This document shows positions 26,400-34,397 of a stretch of 64,000 nucleotides of DNA, in pieces. The position numbers were made by a program, and so were the translations under genes. Below the pieces are notes generated by a model. The model was given only the letters and a program-made list of their open reading frames with translations, did not search any database and was not told the DNA's origin. The DNA is from Pseudomonas chlororaphis (GTDB taxonomy: Bacteria > Pseudomonadota > Gammaproteobacteria > Pseudomonadales > Pseudomonadaceae), in NCBI RefSeq assembly GCF_001921865.1, contig NZ_MSCT01000020.1, positions 248,001 through 312,000 on the forward strand, given 5' to 3'. Each line of letters begins with the position of its first letter. Position 1 is the stretch's first letter.

Positions 26400-27675
26400 G
26401 GGCCTGGGTCTGAAATGGGTGATCAGCGGCAGCTTCCTGTTGCTGATCGCCGTGGTGCTGGTGATCTACAGCCTGCTACTGCCGGAATACAGCGTGCGTG
26501 GCCTGCTTTATACCGCCAGCGCCATGATGGAAGAAGAGGCCCAGTACTTCGCCAGGCACTACCAGAAGGACCCGAGCACGCCCCCACCGCACAACTATTT
26601 CTACACCAGCGTCATCGGCAAGGAAGCGCTGCCGGAGCTGATCCGCCAGCGGCTGGATACGCCGCCCAGCCTGTCTTTCGGCGCGGTCCGGGTGTTCGGT
26701 GACGCCGACGACGATGAAAGCCGTGCCGTCCTGGCCCAGCCCCTGGCAGACGGCAAGACGCTGTACATGTACGACGTCGACCATGACCAGGAGGAAGGCG
26801 GTGAGGTCGAAACGCCGCTGTCCGACGCCTACATCGACCGCGAGCTACGCAGCGTCAACTTCATCAGCCTCGCGGTGTTCGTTCCGGCGCTGATCATCAT
26901 TGCCCTGCTGGTCTGGTGGCTGGTCCGGCCGCTGGGGCGGCTCGCCCAGTGGTCCACCACCCTGAAAGACCCGGACGCCATGTCCGGCGAGCGTCCGAAC
27001 TTCAGCTTCAAGGAGTTCAACATGCTGGCCGACGCCTTGGCCCAGAGCGTGCAGCAGGTACAGGCCGCCAGCCTGCGCGAAGGCCGCTTGCTGCGCTACA
27101 CCAGCCATGAACTGCGCACCCCGCTGGCGGTGCTGAAGGCCAATATCGAGCTGCTGACCCTGCAATCCGGCGGCGCCCTGCCCCTGCCCCTGCAGCGTAT
27201 CGAACGCTCGGTGCTGAACATGCAGCGCATCGCCGAGACCTTGCTGTGGATGAGCCGCGAGCTCCCCGAGGCCTTGCCCGACGAAGCCATCGACATGAAC
27301 GGGCTGCTCAACGAGCTGATCGAAGAACACCGCTACCTGATCGGCAGCCGGGACATCGAGCTGCTGCTCGATATCAGCAGCGATCCCTGCCGACTGCCCC
27401 TCACCGCGTGCCGCATCGTGGTCGGCAACTTCCTGCGCAATGCCCTGCAATACGCCGACGACGGCAGCATCGAAATCCATTTCCAGTATCCGCAACTGCG
27501 CATCGTCAACCGCATCCGGGACACCCGGCAAGTCGAGCCTTCCGGCGATTTCGGCTATGGCCTGGGCCTGGAGCTGATGCGCCAGCTGTGTGCCCGGCTG
27601 GGCTGGCAGATCGACGTCGTTGCCGAACAGCAGCACTTCTGCGTCACCCTGGAGTTCGCCGCTCCGGATCTCTAG
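26392..27675 (+). CDS. Sensor histidine kinase, atypical ATP-binding motif
   Basis: The 427-aa membrane kinase has TM1 at about 9-30, a periplasmic sensor at about 31-155 and TM2 at about 156-178. The H-box is YTSHELRTPLAVLKAN (H239) and the N-box NFLRNALQYAD (N350). The place where a DxGxG G1 box is expected reads IVNRIRD, so the G1 motif is not visible. A G2-like GDFGYGLGLEL is present near 385-395. The HAMP region after TM2 is short and poorly defined. Partner of the preceding response regulator. Confidence 0.9.
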   Translation: MRKGLGLKWVISGSFLLLIAVVLVIYSLLLPEYSVRGLLYTASAMMEEEAQYFARHYQKDPSTPPPHNYFYTSVIGKEALPELIRQRLDTPPSLSFGAVRVFGDADDDESRAVLAQPLADGKTLYMYDVDHDQEEGGEVETPLSDAYIDRELRSVNFISLAVFVPALIIIALLVWWLVRPLGRLAQWSTTLKDPDAMSGERPNFSFKEFNMLADALAQSVQQVQAASLREGRLLRYTSHELRTPLAVLKANIELLTLQSGGALPLPLQRIERSVLNMQRIAETLLWMSRELPEALPDEAIDMNGLLNELIEEHRYLIGSRDIELLLDISSDPCRLPLTACRIVVGNFLRNALQYADDGSIEIHFQYPQLRIVNRIRDTRQVEPSGDFGYGLGLELMRQLCARLGWQIDVVAEQQHFCVTLEFAAPDL

Positions 27676-27710
27676 AAGCCATCTTGCGTTGACTCTCGCC
27701 GGCAGGACGC

Positions 27711-30452
27711 CTAGCCCAGCAGGCCCAATTCCTGGGCCCGGGCCACGGCCTGGGTACGACGCTCGACTCCCAGCTTGCTGTTGATGTGGCTGGCGTGGGT
27801 TTTCACGGTGTGCAGCGAGATGAACAACTGATCGCTGATTTCCTGGTTGGAGCAGCCTTGGGCGATCAACTGCAACACCGCCAGCTCACGGGAACTGAGG
27901 GTCTCGCCGGAATTCTGCTCCAGCGGTTCGCGTACCGCCGCAGCCGGCAGGCGTTCGAGCAGGGTCTGGCGCAAGGGTGTCGCCGGGCTGTGGTGAAGTT
28001 GCTCGCGCAGCCACTCCGGATGGGTCCGCAGCGCCCACTCGAACGGCTGTACCGCCCCACCCGCAGCGGCTTCCAACGCCTGGGCGAAGGCCTGGCGTGC
28101 TTCGCTATCGAGGCCCTGGACCAACAGCAATGCGACCTTCTGATTCAACGCCATCACGCTGAGCATCTGGCGCCCGGTCTGCCGTCCGTGCTCCACCAGC
28201 TTGTCCAACCGCTGCTCGGCCAGGGCCGGCTCGCCCTGACGGCTGTCGAGCAAGGCCTGTTGCAACTCGATGTGCAACGGCAACTGCGGATGAAATTCCG
28301 GCGCGGCGGCGGCCTGCTCGCCGGTATAGGTCTGCCCCAGGCGGGCCAACCAGGCTTGCGCCAGGTCGGTGCGGCCCTGGGCCAGCCAGAGTTCGCATTT
28401 GACCAGGGTGATCATCGCCAGGTAGTAGATCGGCGGTACGTCCCAGATGTGCATCAGGCGTTCGGCCTCGGCCAGTTCGGCAAAGGCCTTGGCGAACTGC
28501 CCCCTGTACCCTTCCAGGTTGGCGATCACGCAATGGCCGATCAGCACGCTGATATCGCGACAGGCCCGGGCCTCGACCAGCCCGGCCTGCAAGCGAGCCA
28601 GCCCGGCTTCCGGCTGGCTGCGCAGCACCAGCAGATAACCTTCATACAGCGTCAGCCGGGCGCGCACCGCGTACAGGCGCTGCGTGGAAAGCCCGTACAA
28701 GCGCTGCAAGCCCTGGCGCACTTCGTCCAGCGCCCGCAGGATCTCCCCGCGGGCTTGCAGCACCCGGGCCCGATCGTAGTGGGCCAGGGCCTCGAACAGC
28801 GGATTGCCGACCCGCTGCGCCAGTTCCAGGGACTCGCGGTTGAGCCCGCGGGCACGCCACAAGTCGGCATCGGCGATGGCCAGGTTGGACAGGGTCGACA
28901 GGCACACCAAGCGCTGCCCGTAACGCTTCTGCGGCAAGGTTTCCAAGGCTTCGGTGCAATACAGCAGGGTCAGTTCGCGATGCCCGCGCCCACGGGCGAT
29001 GATGCCGCTCAAGGCCAGCCATTGCGCCAGCATGGACTTCTGCGCGGTGGCCGAAGGCGCCGGCAGGAAACGGCTCAGATGGCTGGCCAGCTCCTCCGCG
29101 GCATCCAGCTGGCAAGCCAGCCCCAACGCCCAGCTGTACAGCACGATCAGCCGCGGGGTGCTGATCAGCAGGCTGTCGGGCAAGTCCATTTTCCAGCGCA
29201 GTAACATACCGACGTTCTGCTCGGCCAGCAGTTGCTCCTCGGACAGGTTCTGCACCAGGTTCGCCGCCACATCCAGATGCCCGGCGCGCAATGCCTGCTC
29301 CACCGCTTCGTCCAGCAGGCCCTGGGCGTTGAACCAGCGACAGGCCCGCAGATGCAGGCTGGCCGACGGCAGTACCGCATTGGCCGTGGGACGGGTGCGC
29401 AGCAGGTCGGAAAACAGATGGTGATAACGGTACCAGCGTCCCTGTTCGTCCAGCGGCACCAGGAACACCTGGTGGGCCAGCAAGTAGCGCAGGATCTCCG
29501 CGCTGTCGTGGGACTCGCGCAGCGCATCGCACAGTTCGCTGCAGAAACGCTCCTGCGGCGCTGTGTCGTAGAGGAACGACTGCACCTCGGGCGGCAGGCA
29601 ATCGATGACTTCTTCCAGCAGATAATCGCGAATCAGCCCCTCGCCGCCATTCAGCGACTGCGGCAGGATTCCGCCGCTGCCCGCCTCCGAGGCCGCCAAC
29701 AGCCAGAAGCGCAAACCGGCCACCCAGCCTTCGCTGCGCAGGATCAGGCTTTCCAGCGCCTCGCCGCGCAGCGAACTGCTGTGGCGGTCGAGCAGGGCCA
29801 TGGATTCGTCGTGGGTCAGGCGCAAGTCCTGCTCGTGCAGTTCCAGCAATTGCCGAGACAGCCGCAAGCGCGCCAGGTGCCAGTCCGGGCGCTGGCGGCT
29901 GGTCACCAGCACCAACAGGCCGTCGGGCAAATGGTTGAGGAAGAACTGCAGGCAACGGTCGAGCACCGGGCCCTGGGCCAGGTGGTAATCGTCCAGCACC
30001 AGTAACAATGGGGACGCGCTGGAAAGGTGGATCGCCAATTCGTCGAGCAGGCCGTCCAGCCATTCTTCGAAGGCAAAGGGCTGGTGGCGCTGGCGCATTT
30101 TCAGCAGCCCGAGGGACTGGCCGCCCAATGACGGGAAGTACTGTTGCAACCCGTCAAGCAGGCGTTCGAGAAAACGCCCCGGATCGTTGTCCCGCCGACT
30201 GAGCCCCAGCCACAGGCTACGCCAATGCTCAGGCAGGCCCTGGCAAAACTCCACCGCCAGCGAGCTCTTGCCAAAGCCGGCCGGTGCGCTGACCAGCAGT
30301 AGCCGGCCATTGAGGCCCGCACTCAAACGCTCGCACAGACGCGGCCGCAGTACGTAGGCGTCGGGCAAGGGTGGTCGGTAGAAGCGCCCTTCCGGTGCGG
30401 CAATGGCGGCACCGGCAGGCCCCTGGATACGGGACAGATCAGTCATGGCCAA
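27711..30452 (-). CDS. LuxR-family ATP-dependent (LAL/MalT-like) transcriptional regulator
   Basis: The 913-aa regulator has an N-terminal STAND-type ATPase with Walker A APAGFGKSSLAV near residue 55 and a Walker-B-like LLLVLDDYHL. The middle is a long Ala/Leu-rich TPR-like region. A C-terminal LuxR HTH follows (LSSRELAVLQLIAQGCSNQEISDQLFISLHTVKTHASHINSKLGV, about 850-905). LAL proteins bind an inducer plus ATP and activate nearby genes. It lies downstream of, and on the same strand as, DUF1329, DUF1302 and acyl-CoA ligase genes, its likely targets. Confidence 0.92.
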   Translation of the reverse strand: MAMTDLSRIQGPAGAAIAAPEGRFYRPPLPDAYVLRPRLCERLSAGLNGRLLLVSAPAGFGKSSLAVEFCQGLPEHWRSLWLGLSRRDNDPGRFLERLLDGLQQYFPSLGGQSLGLLKMRQRHQPFAFEEWLDGLLDELAIHLSSASPLLLVLDDYHLAQGPVLDRCLQFFLNHLPDGLLVLVTSRQRPDWHLARLRLSRQLLELHEQDLRLTHDESMALLDRHSSSLRGEALESLILRSEGWVAGLRFWLLAASEAGSGGILPQSLNGGEGLIRDYLLEEVIDCLPPEVQSFLYDTAPQERFCSELCDALRESHDSAEILRYLLAHQVFLVPLDEQGRWYRYHHLFSDLLRTRPTANAVLPSASLHLRACRWFNAQGLLDEAVEQALRAGHLDVAANLVQNLSEEQLLAEQNVGMLLRWKMDLPDSLLISTPRLIVLYSWALGLACQLDAAEELASHLSRFLPAPSATAQKSMLAQWLALSGIIARGRGHRELTLLYCTEALETLPQKRYGQRLVCLSTLSNLAIADADLWRARGLNRESLELAQRVGNPLFEALAHYDRARVLQARGEILRALDEVRQGLQRLYGLSTQRLYAVRARLTLYEGYLLVLRSQPEAGLARLQAGLVEARACRDISVLIGHCVIANLEGYRGQFAKAFAELAEAERLMHIWDVPPIYYLAMITLVKCELWLAQGRTDLAQAWLARLGQTYTGEQAAAAPEFHPQLPLHIELQQALLDSRQGEPALAEQRLDKLVEHGRQTGRQMLSVMALNQKVALLLVQGLDSEARQAFAQALEAAAGGAVQPFEWALRTHPEWLREQLHHSPATPLRQTLLERLPAAAVREPLEQNSGETLSSRELAVLQLIAQGCSNQEISDQLFISLHTVKTHASHINSKLGVERRTQAVARAQELGLLG

Positions 30453-30581
30453 CTCTTGTTGAAATGCTTGTCGGCAACACAGATGTCGGCAGACTAGCGG
30501 TAAAAGGCCATCGGTTGAAGATTTTTGCTACAGATGGATAGAAAAAGACTACAACCGGATTTTTCAGCCCTCCCAACGTCC

Positions 30582-30678
30582 CTGTAGGAGCGAGCTTGCT
30601 CGCGATGGGAACAGCCGGGACTGATCGCCGGCCGATGTTATCTGGGCGATTTTTTCGCGAGCACGCTCGCTCCTGCAG
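30582..30678. repeat. REPIN
   Basis: CTGTAGGAGCGAGCTTGCTCGCGAT and a diverged inverted copy (TCGCGAGCACGCTCGCTCCTGCAG) flank a roughly 50-base centre. It fills most of the 324-base gap between the LAL regulator and DUF1329 genes, together with the terminator just after it. No gene is visible in the gap. Confidence 0.85.
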
Positions 30679-30715
30679 AGGGGCCATCCGCCCGTCGTGT
30701 AGAAAAAACGCAGAC

Positions 30716-30743
30716 AAAAAAACGCCCCGAACCAGTCGGGGCG
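30716..30743 (-). terminator. Intrinsic terminator after the DUF1329 gene
   Basis: The stem ACGCCCCGA/TCGGGGCGT is followed by seven T on the minus strand. It separates the DUF1302-DUF1329 operon from the LAL regulator gene. Confidence 0.85.
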
Positions 30744-30776
30744 TCGATCGAGGATGCGCCTCGATTTTATTGCAGG

Positions 30777-32141
30777 TTACCGAACGCCGTCCTGGCGCAG
30801 GGCCGCCGGGGTGAAGTCGCTGGTGGTGGCGGTGAAACCGAAATCATAGGCCGACTTCTCTTCGTTCTTCATGCCCAGCGCCAGGTAACGGCCGGACTGC
30901 AGGTCGTAGAGGGTTTCCAGGGCGTACCACGGCACTTGCTTGTCGTAGTAGTTCTCGGCATGGGCCTCGGCCACGCGCCACAGCTGGCCACGACCGTCGT
31001 AGTGGTCGATCACGGCAGCCTGCCAGGTGTCTTCGTCGATGTAGAAGTCACGCTTGGCGTAGATGTGGCGCTGACCTTCCTTCAGGGTCGCCACCACATG
31101 CCAGACACGACGCAGCTCGTAACGCGCCAGATCCTGGTTGATGTGGCCGGCCTTGATGATGTCGGCGTACTTCAGTTGCGGCGAGTCGAGCTTGTAGCTG
31201 TTGGAGGCGATGTACATCTCCTTCTTGCCTTCGAGCTTCCAGTCGTAGCGATCCGGCGCGCCGTTGTACATGTCGAGGTTATCGGAGGTACGCAGGCCGT
31301 CGGCCGCGGTGCCCGGACCGTCATAGGACACTTGCGGGGCGCGACGCACACGACGCTGGCCGGCGTTGTAGACCCACGCCGAACGCGGCTCCTTCACCTG
31401 GTCCAGGGTTTCGTGCACCAGCAGCACGCCACCGGCCAGGCGTGCCGGCGCGGTCACTTTCTGCTTGAAGTAGAACAGGATGTTGCCCGGGTTCGCCGGA
31501 TCGTAGTCCTTCATCTTGTCGCGGAACACGAACTGGTCCTGGAAGTACACCAGGCTGAACGAACCGTTGGCCTGTGGCGTGGCCTGGGTCACCAGGCGGG
31601 TCACGCTGCCGCCGCGATAGCGGGTGATGTGGTTCCAGATGACTTCCACGCCGCTCTTCGGAATCGGGAAGGGTATGGCGGTCTTGAAGTTTTCCAGGCC
31701 GTTGCCGCCGCTGACCAGGTTGGTCTTGGTGGCGTTTTCCTTGATCGCGGCAAACACGTCAGCCGGCACGGTGGCACCGCGATGGGACGGGTAGACCGGC
31801 ATCTTGAAGGATTCCGGGTAGCGCTTGAACATCGCGTACTGCCCCGGCGCCAGCTTGTCCTTGTACTGCTCGACGTTCTGCGCGGTGATGGTGAACTGCG
31901 GCTGCTCGCTGGCATACGGGTTAGCCAGGAAGCCCTTGCTGTCCACGCTACCGGCGTTGGTCGGCAAGGCTTTCCAGGCCGGAATGGTACCGGCAGCGTT
32001 ACCGGCCATTTCCGCACCCATCGGCGTCAGGGAGGTCCCCAGCTTGGCCGCTTCATCAGCCGAGACCGCGGCCATGACCCCGGTCGCCAGCAGCGACAGC
32101 CCGAGGACACCGACCTGCAACAGACTCTTGGTTACTTTCAT
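30777..32141 (-). CDS. DUF1329 protein, secreted (LolA/LolB-like fold family)
   Basis: The 454-aa protein has a signal peptide (MKVTKSLLQVGVLGLSLLATGVMAAVSA). Conserved blocks include PIPKSGVEVIWNHITRYRGG, YNAGQRRVRRAPQVSYDGPG and DLARYELRRVWHVVATLKEGQRHIYAKRDFYIDEDTW, typical of DUF1329. The family is found beside DUF1302 outer-membrane proteins in gene sets for steroids, lipids and other hydrophobic substrates; its own function is not settled. It follows the DUF1302 gene by 28 bases in one operon. PA3922 of P. aeruginosa appears to be the equivalent. Confidence 0.9.
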   Translation of the reverse strand: MKVTKSLLQVGVLGLSLLATGVMAAVSADEAAKLGTSLTPMGAEMAGNAAGTIPAWKALPTNAGSVDSKGFLANPYASEQPQFTITAQNVEQYKDKLAPGQYAMFKRYPESFKMPVYPSHRGATVPADVFAAIKENATKTNLVSGGNGLENFKTAIPFPIPKSGVEVIWNHITRYRGGSVTRLVTQATPQANGSFSLVYFQDQFVFRDKMKDYDPANPGNILFYFKQKVTAPARLAGGVLLVHETLDQVKEPRSAWVYNAGQRRVRRAPQVSYDGPGTAADGLRTSDNLDMYNGAPDRYDWKLEGKKEMYIASNSYKLDSPQLKYADIIKAGHINQDLARYELRRVWHVVATLKEGQRHIYAKRDFYIDEDTWQAAVIDHYDGRGQLWRVAEAHAENYYDKQVPWYALETLYDLQSGRYLALGMKNEEKSAYDFGFTATTSDFTPAALRQDGVR

Positions 32142-32169
32142 ATTCTGGTTCTTCCTGAAAATGCAGTGC

Positions 32170-34059
32170 TTAGAAGTTCACGCCGAAACTGAGGGCCACG
32201 AAGTCACGGTCATCCACGGTGGTGTACTTGCCATCGAAGAAGTTGGTGTACGCCAGGCTCGCGGTGTAGGTGTTCTGGTACTCGGCATCCACGCCCAGGC
32301 TGATGGCCTTGCGGCCTTCCTCGAAGTTGCCGCCAGGGCCCGGCGAATAACCGCTGACGTCATGGGACCAGGCCACGTTCGGCTTCAGGTTCACACCGGC
32401 GAACACGTCGTTGTATTCCCAGATGGCACGACCGCGATAACCCCAGGAAGTCGGTGTGGTGAACCCTTCGTTGGTGCAATTGCGGCTACGGTTGTTGGTC
32501 GCGGCTCCCGCGCCGGCACCGTTGATGGTGCTGGTGTTGAGGATCTGCGAACAGGTGTCCAGGCCACCAGTGGCCGGCAGTTCGCCCGGGCCGTAGACCG
32601 GGTCGCGGCCGTAGCGCACGTCGGACTTGGATTCCAGGCCGCCGACATAGGTCAGGCCGACTTCGCCCACCAGGGTCAGGCGGCTGGCGCCCATGACCTG
32701 GTCGAAGAAGTGAGTGAAGGTGGTCTGGATCTGGGTGATTTCCTTACGGCGGTAGCCATGCAGGTCTTCGCCCGGCACGCCGTTGAGCAGCGAGGCATTG
32801 GCCAGGGTGCCGCCCAGCGGACGGACGCCGGCGAACAGGATATCGGTGGAGTTCAACTGCACCGGAGCGTTCGGGCGATAGCTGATCTCACCGCTCCACG
32901 CGGTACCGGTAGGCAGGGTGGTGGAGAAGCTCAGGCCATAGAGACGGATATCCTCGGGGTACTCGACGAAGTACTGGGAGTTGCCCGCCACCACCAATGG
33001 GCCCAGGGCGCGGAATGGCCCAGGCAATGCCGCCACCTGGTTGTAGACCGACTGCGGTGCGCCCGTGGCGCTGAAGATCGGCGCGCGGCTGTGGTAGTTC
33101 ATGAAGTACGCCCCGAACTCGGTATCGAGCGGCTCGTACATGTACTTGAAGGACACGCCCCACTGCCCGCTGTCCCGCGCATCGCGGTCCGGACCGCGGC
33201 GTACCAGCACGCCCTCTTCGTTGACGTCGACGCCCGCGCCGGCCAATGGCCCCAGGGCGATGGACGGAATGGTCGAACGCTTGTTCAGTACCCGAAGGTT
33301 GTCGGTGCAACCGTCGGCGATGATGTCCGGCTGGGAGAAGAAGGTGCCGCAGTTATCGACGACGGTCTGGTCCCATTCCAACTGGTAGAAGGCTTCGGCC
33401 GAGAGGTTCTCGGTCAGGCTCTGGGACACGTAGAACATGTTGACCGGGATCAGGCCTTCCTTGATCTCCGCGCCAGGGCGGCGGAAAGCGGAAACGTCGA
33501 TCGGGTTGATCGAGTTGATGCCGCCGCCGATGAAGGTACTTTCACCCCAGCTCACCACCTGCTTGCCCAGGCGCACGGAGCCTGGCTGTTCGGCGATCGA
33601 GTAGTTGTGGTAGACGAAGGCGTCGAGGATCTGCCCACCGGAGGACTTGGCGCCTTCCTTGCGGTTACTGTCGCTGATGTCCTTGAACTCGCGGCTTTCG
33701 TCCTTGAGTTCGAAGTCATACCAGTACTTGCCACGGACAAAGACCCCGGTATCGCCGTATTTCAGTTCAAGGTCATGGATACCCTTGAAGATCTTGGAAA
33801 AGGTTTCGCCGCTCTTGAAGTTAGCGTGGCCATCGTCGGACGTCTGGGACAGGCCGTGACCACCGTTGTTGACACCAATCAGATTCTTGTTGGGGCTCTG
33901 GGTAGACCAACTCGCACCCAGCGATAGAGAAGAGTCGAACTGACCTTCGATTTCACCGATGTTGAAACTGACGCCGAAGGCAGGCCCGGCGAGCGTAGAG
34001 GCGAGACTGACAGCCAGAGGCAGTTTCGCCCGGCGCCAGAACTGGTTTACTGATGTCAT
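32170..34059 (-). CDS. DUF1302 protein, predicted outer-membrane beta-barrel
   Basis: The 629-aa protein has a signal peptide (MTSVNQFWRRAKLPLAVSLASTLAGPAFG), then a repetitive beta-strand-rich sequence, and ends in VALSFGVNF, the C-terminal aromatic expected of a barrel. Segments such as GEIEGQFDSSLSLGASWST and RLGKQVVSWGESTFIGGGINSINPID are family hallmarks. I use the ATG at 34059 (GGAG 8 bases upstream); the frame is open 126 codons further but that part is not protein-like. It probably lets a lipophilic substrate cross the outer membrane. Confidence 0.9.
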   Translation of the reverse strand: MTSVNQFWRRAKLPLAVSLASTLAGPAFGVSFNIGEIEGQFDSSLSLGASWSTQSPNKNLIGVNNGGHGLSQTSDDGHANFKSGETFSKIFKGIHDLELKYGDTGVFVRGKYWYDFELKDESREFKDISDSNRKEGAKSSGGQILDAFVYHNYSIAEQPGSVRLGKQVVSWGESTFIGGGINSINPIDVSAFRRPGAEIKEGLIPVNMFYVSQSLTENLSAEAFYQLEWDQTVVDNCGTFFSQPDIIADGCTDNLRVLNKRSTIPSIALGPLAGAGVDVNEEGVLVRRGPDRDARDSGQWGVSFKYMYEPLDTEFGAYFMNYHSRAPIFSATGAPQSVYNQVAALPGPFRALGPLVVAGNSQYFVEYPEDIRLYGLSFSTTLPTGTAWSGEISYRPNAPVQLNSTDILFAGVRPLGGTLANASLLNGVPGEDLHGYRRKEITQIQTTFTHFFDQVMGASRLTLVGEVGLTYVGGLESKSDVRYGRDPVYGPGELPATGGLDTCSQILNTSTINGAGAGAATNNRSRNCTNEGFTTPTSWGYRGRAIWEYNDVFAGVNLKPNVAWSHDVSGYSPGPGGNFEEGRKAISLGVDAEYQNTYTASLAYTNFFDGKYTTVDDRDFVALSFGVNF

Positions 34060-34397
34060 CGACGCTACTCCATGTGCTTTATTGTTATGGCAGTGAGCAC
34101 TTTTAAAAACGCTCTGAACGAGCGGAGCCCAGTCAGCCCCGAAGTCGTTCACAGTTGCATCGCCCCAATGTCGTGCGGTTGCCCCGTTCTTAAAAATCCT
34201 TGGGCGGACTATAGCCAGCAGGTGGTACGGCTTGATCCCTCTAAAGTGTGATTTGCAGCCACCAACCACTCTGGAACGGTCCTTTCGCCAACCCGCCAAA
34301 TGCGGGCAGGGCAAGGATGGCTGAATTTTCCGATTTGACAAGGCAAGCGCTTGCTTGGTGGGCTCTACCGTGCCCTTTCGGGCACGGCGGGAGGGGT
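34060..34397 (-). promoter_or_regulatory. Upstream region of DUF1302-DUF1329: CA motif, palindrome, hairpin
   Basis: The gap holds no gene. On the minus strand AACAATAA (34079-34086) fits the AANAANAA consensus bound by Hfq/Crc for catabolite repression and lies 20 bases before the DUF1302 start. Further up is a perfect 12-bp palindrome GCAAGCGCTTGC (34343-34354). A CCGTGCCC-TTTC-GGGCACGG hairpin (34368-34387) just after the acyl-CoA ligase stop lacks a T-run. I found no convincing sigma-70 promoter. Confidence 0.45.

Noticed and set aside
27711..30452. MalT itself (maltose regulon activator)
   Set aside because: Only the domain plan is shared. There are no maltose genes nearby, and the neighbours point to a lipophilic substrate.
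30582..30743. Possible CRISPR-like repeat because of palindromic units
   Set aside because: The units are inverted pairs of REP sequence with no regular spacer array and no cas genes.
31825..33927. A 700-codon plus-strand frame opposite DUF1302
   Set aside because: Antisense to a gene with a signal peptide, family motifs and a barrel C-terminus; no recognisable domain and no ribosome-binding site on the plus strand.
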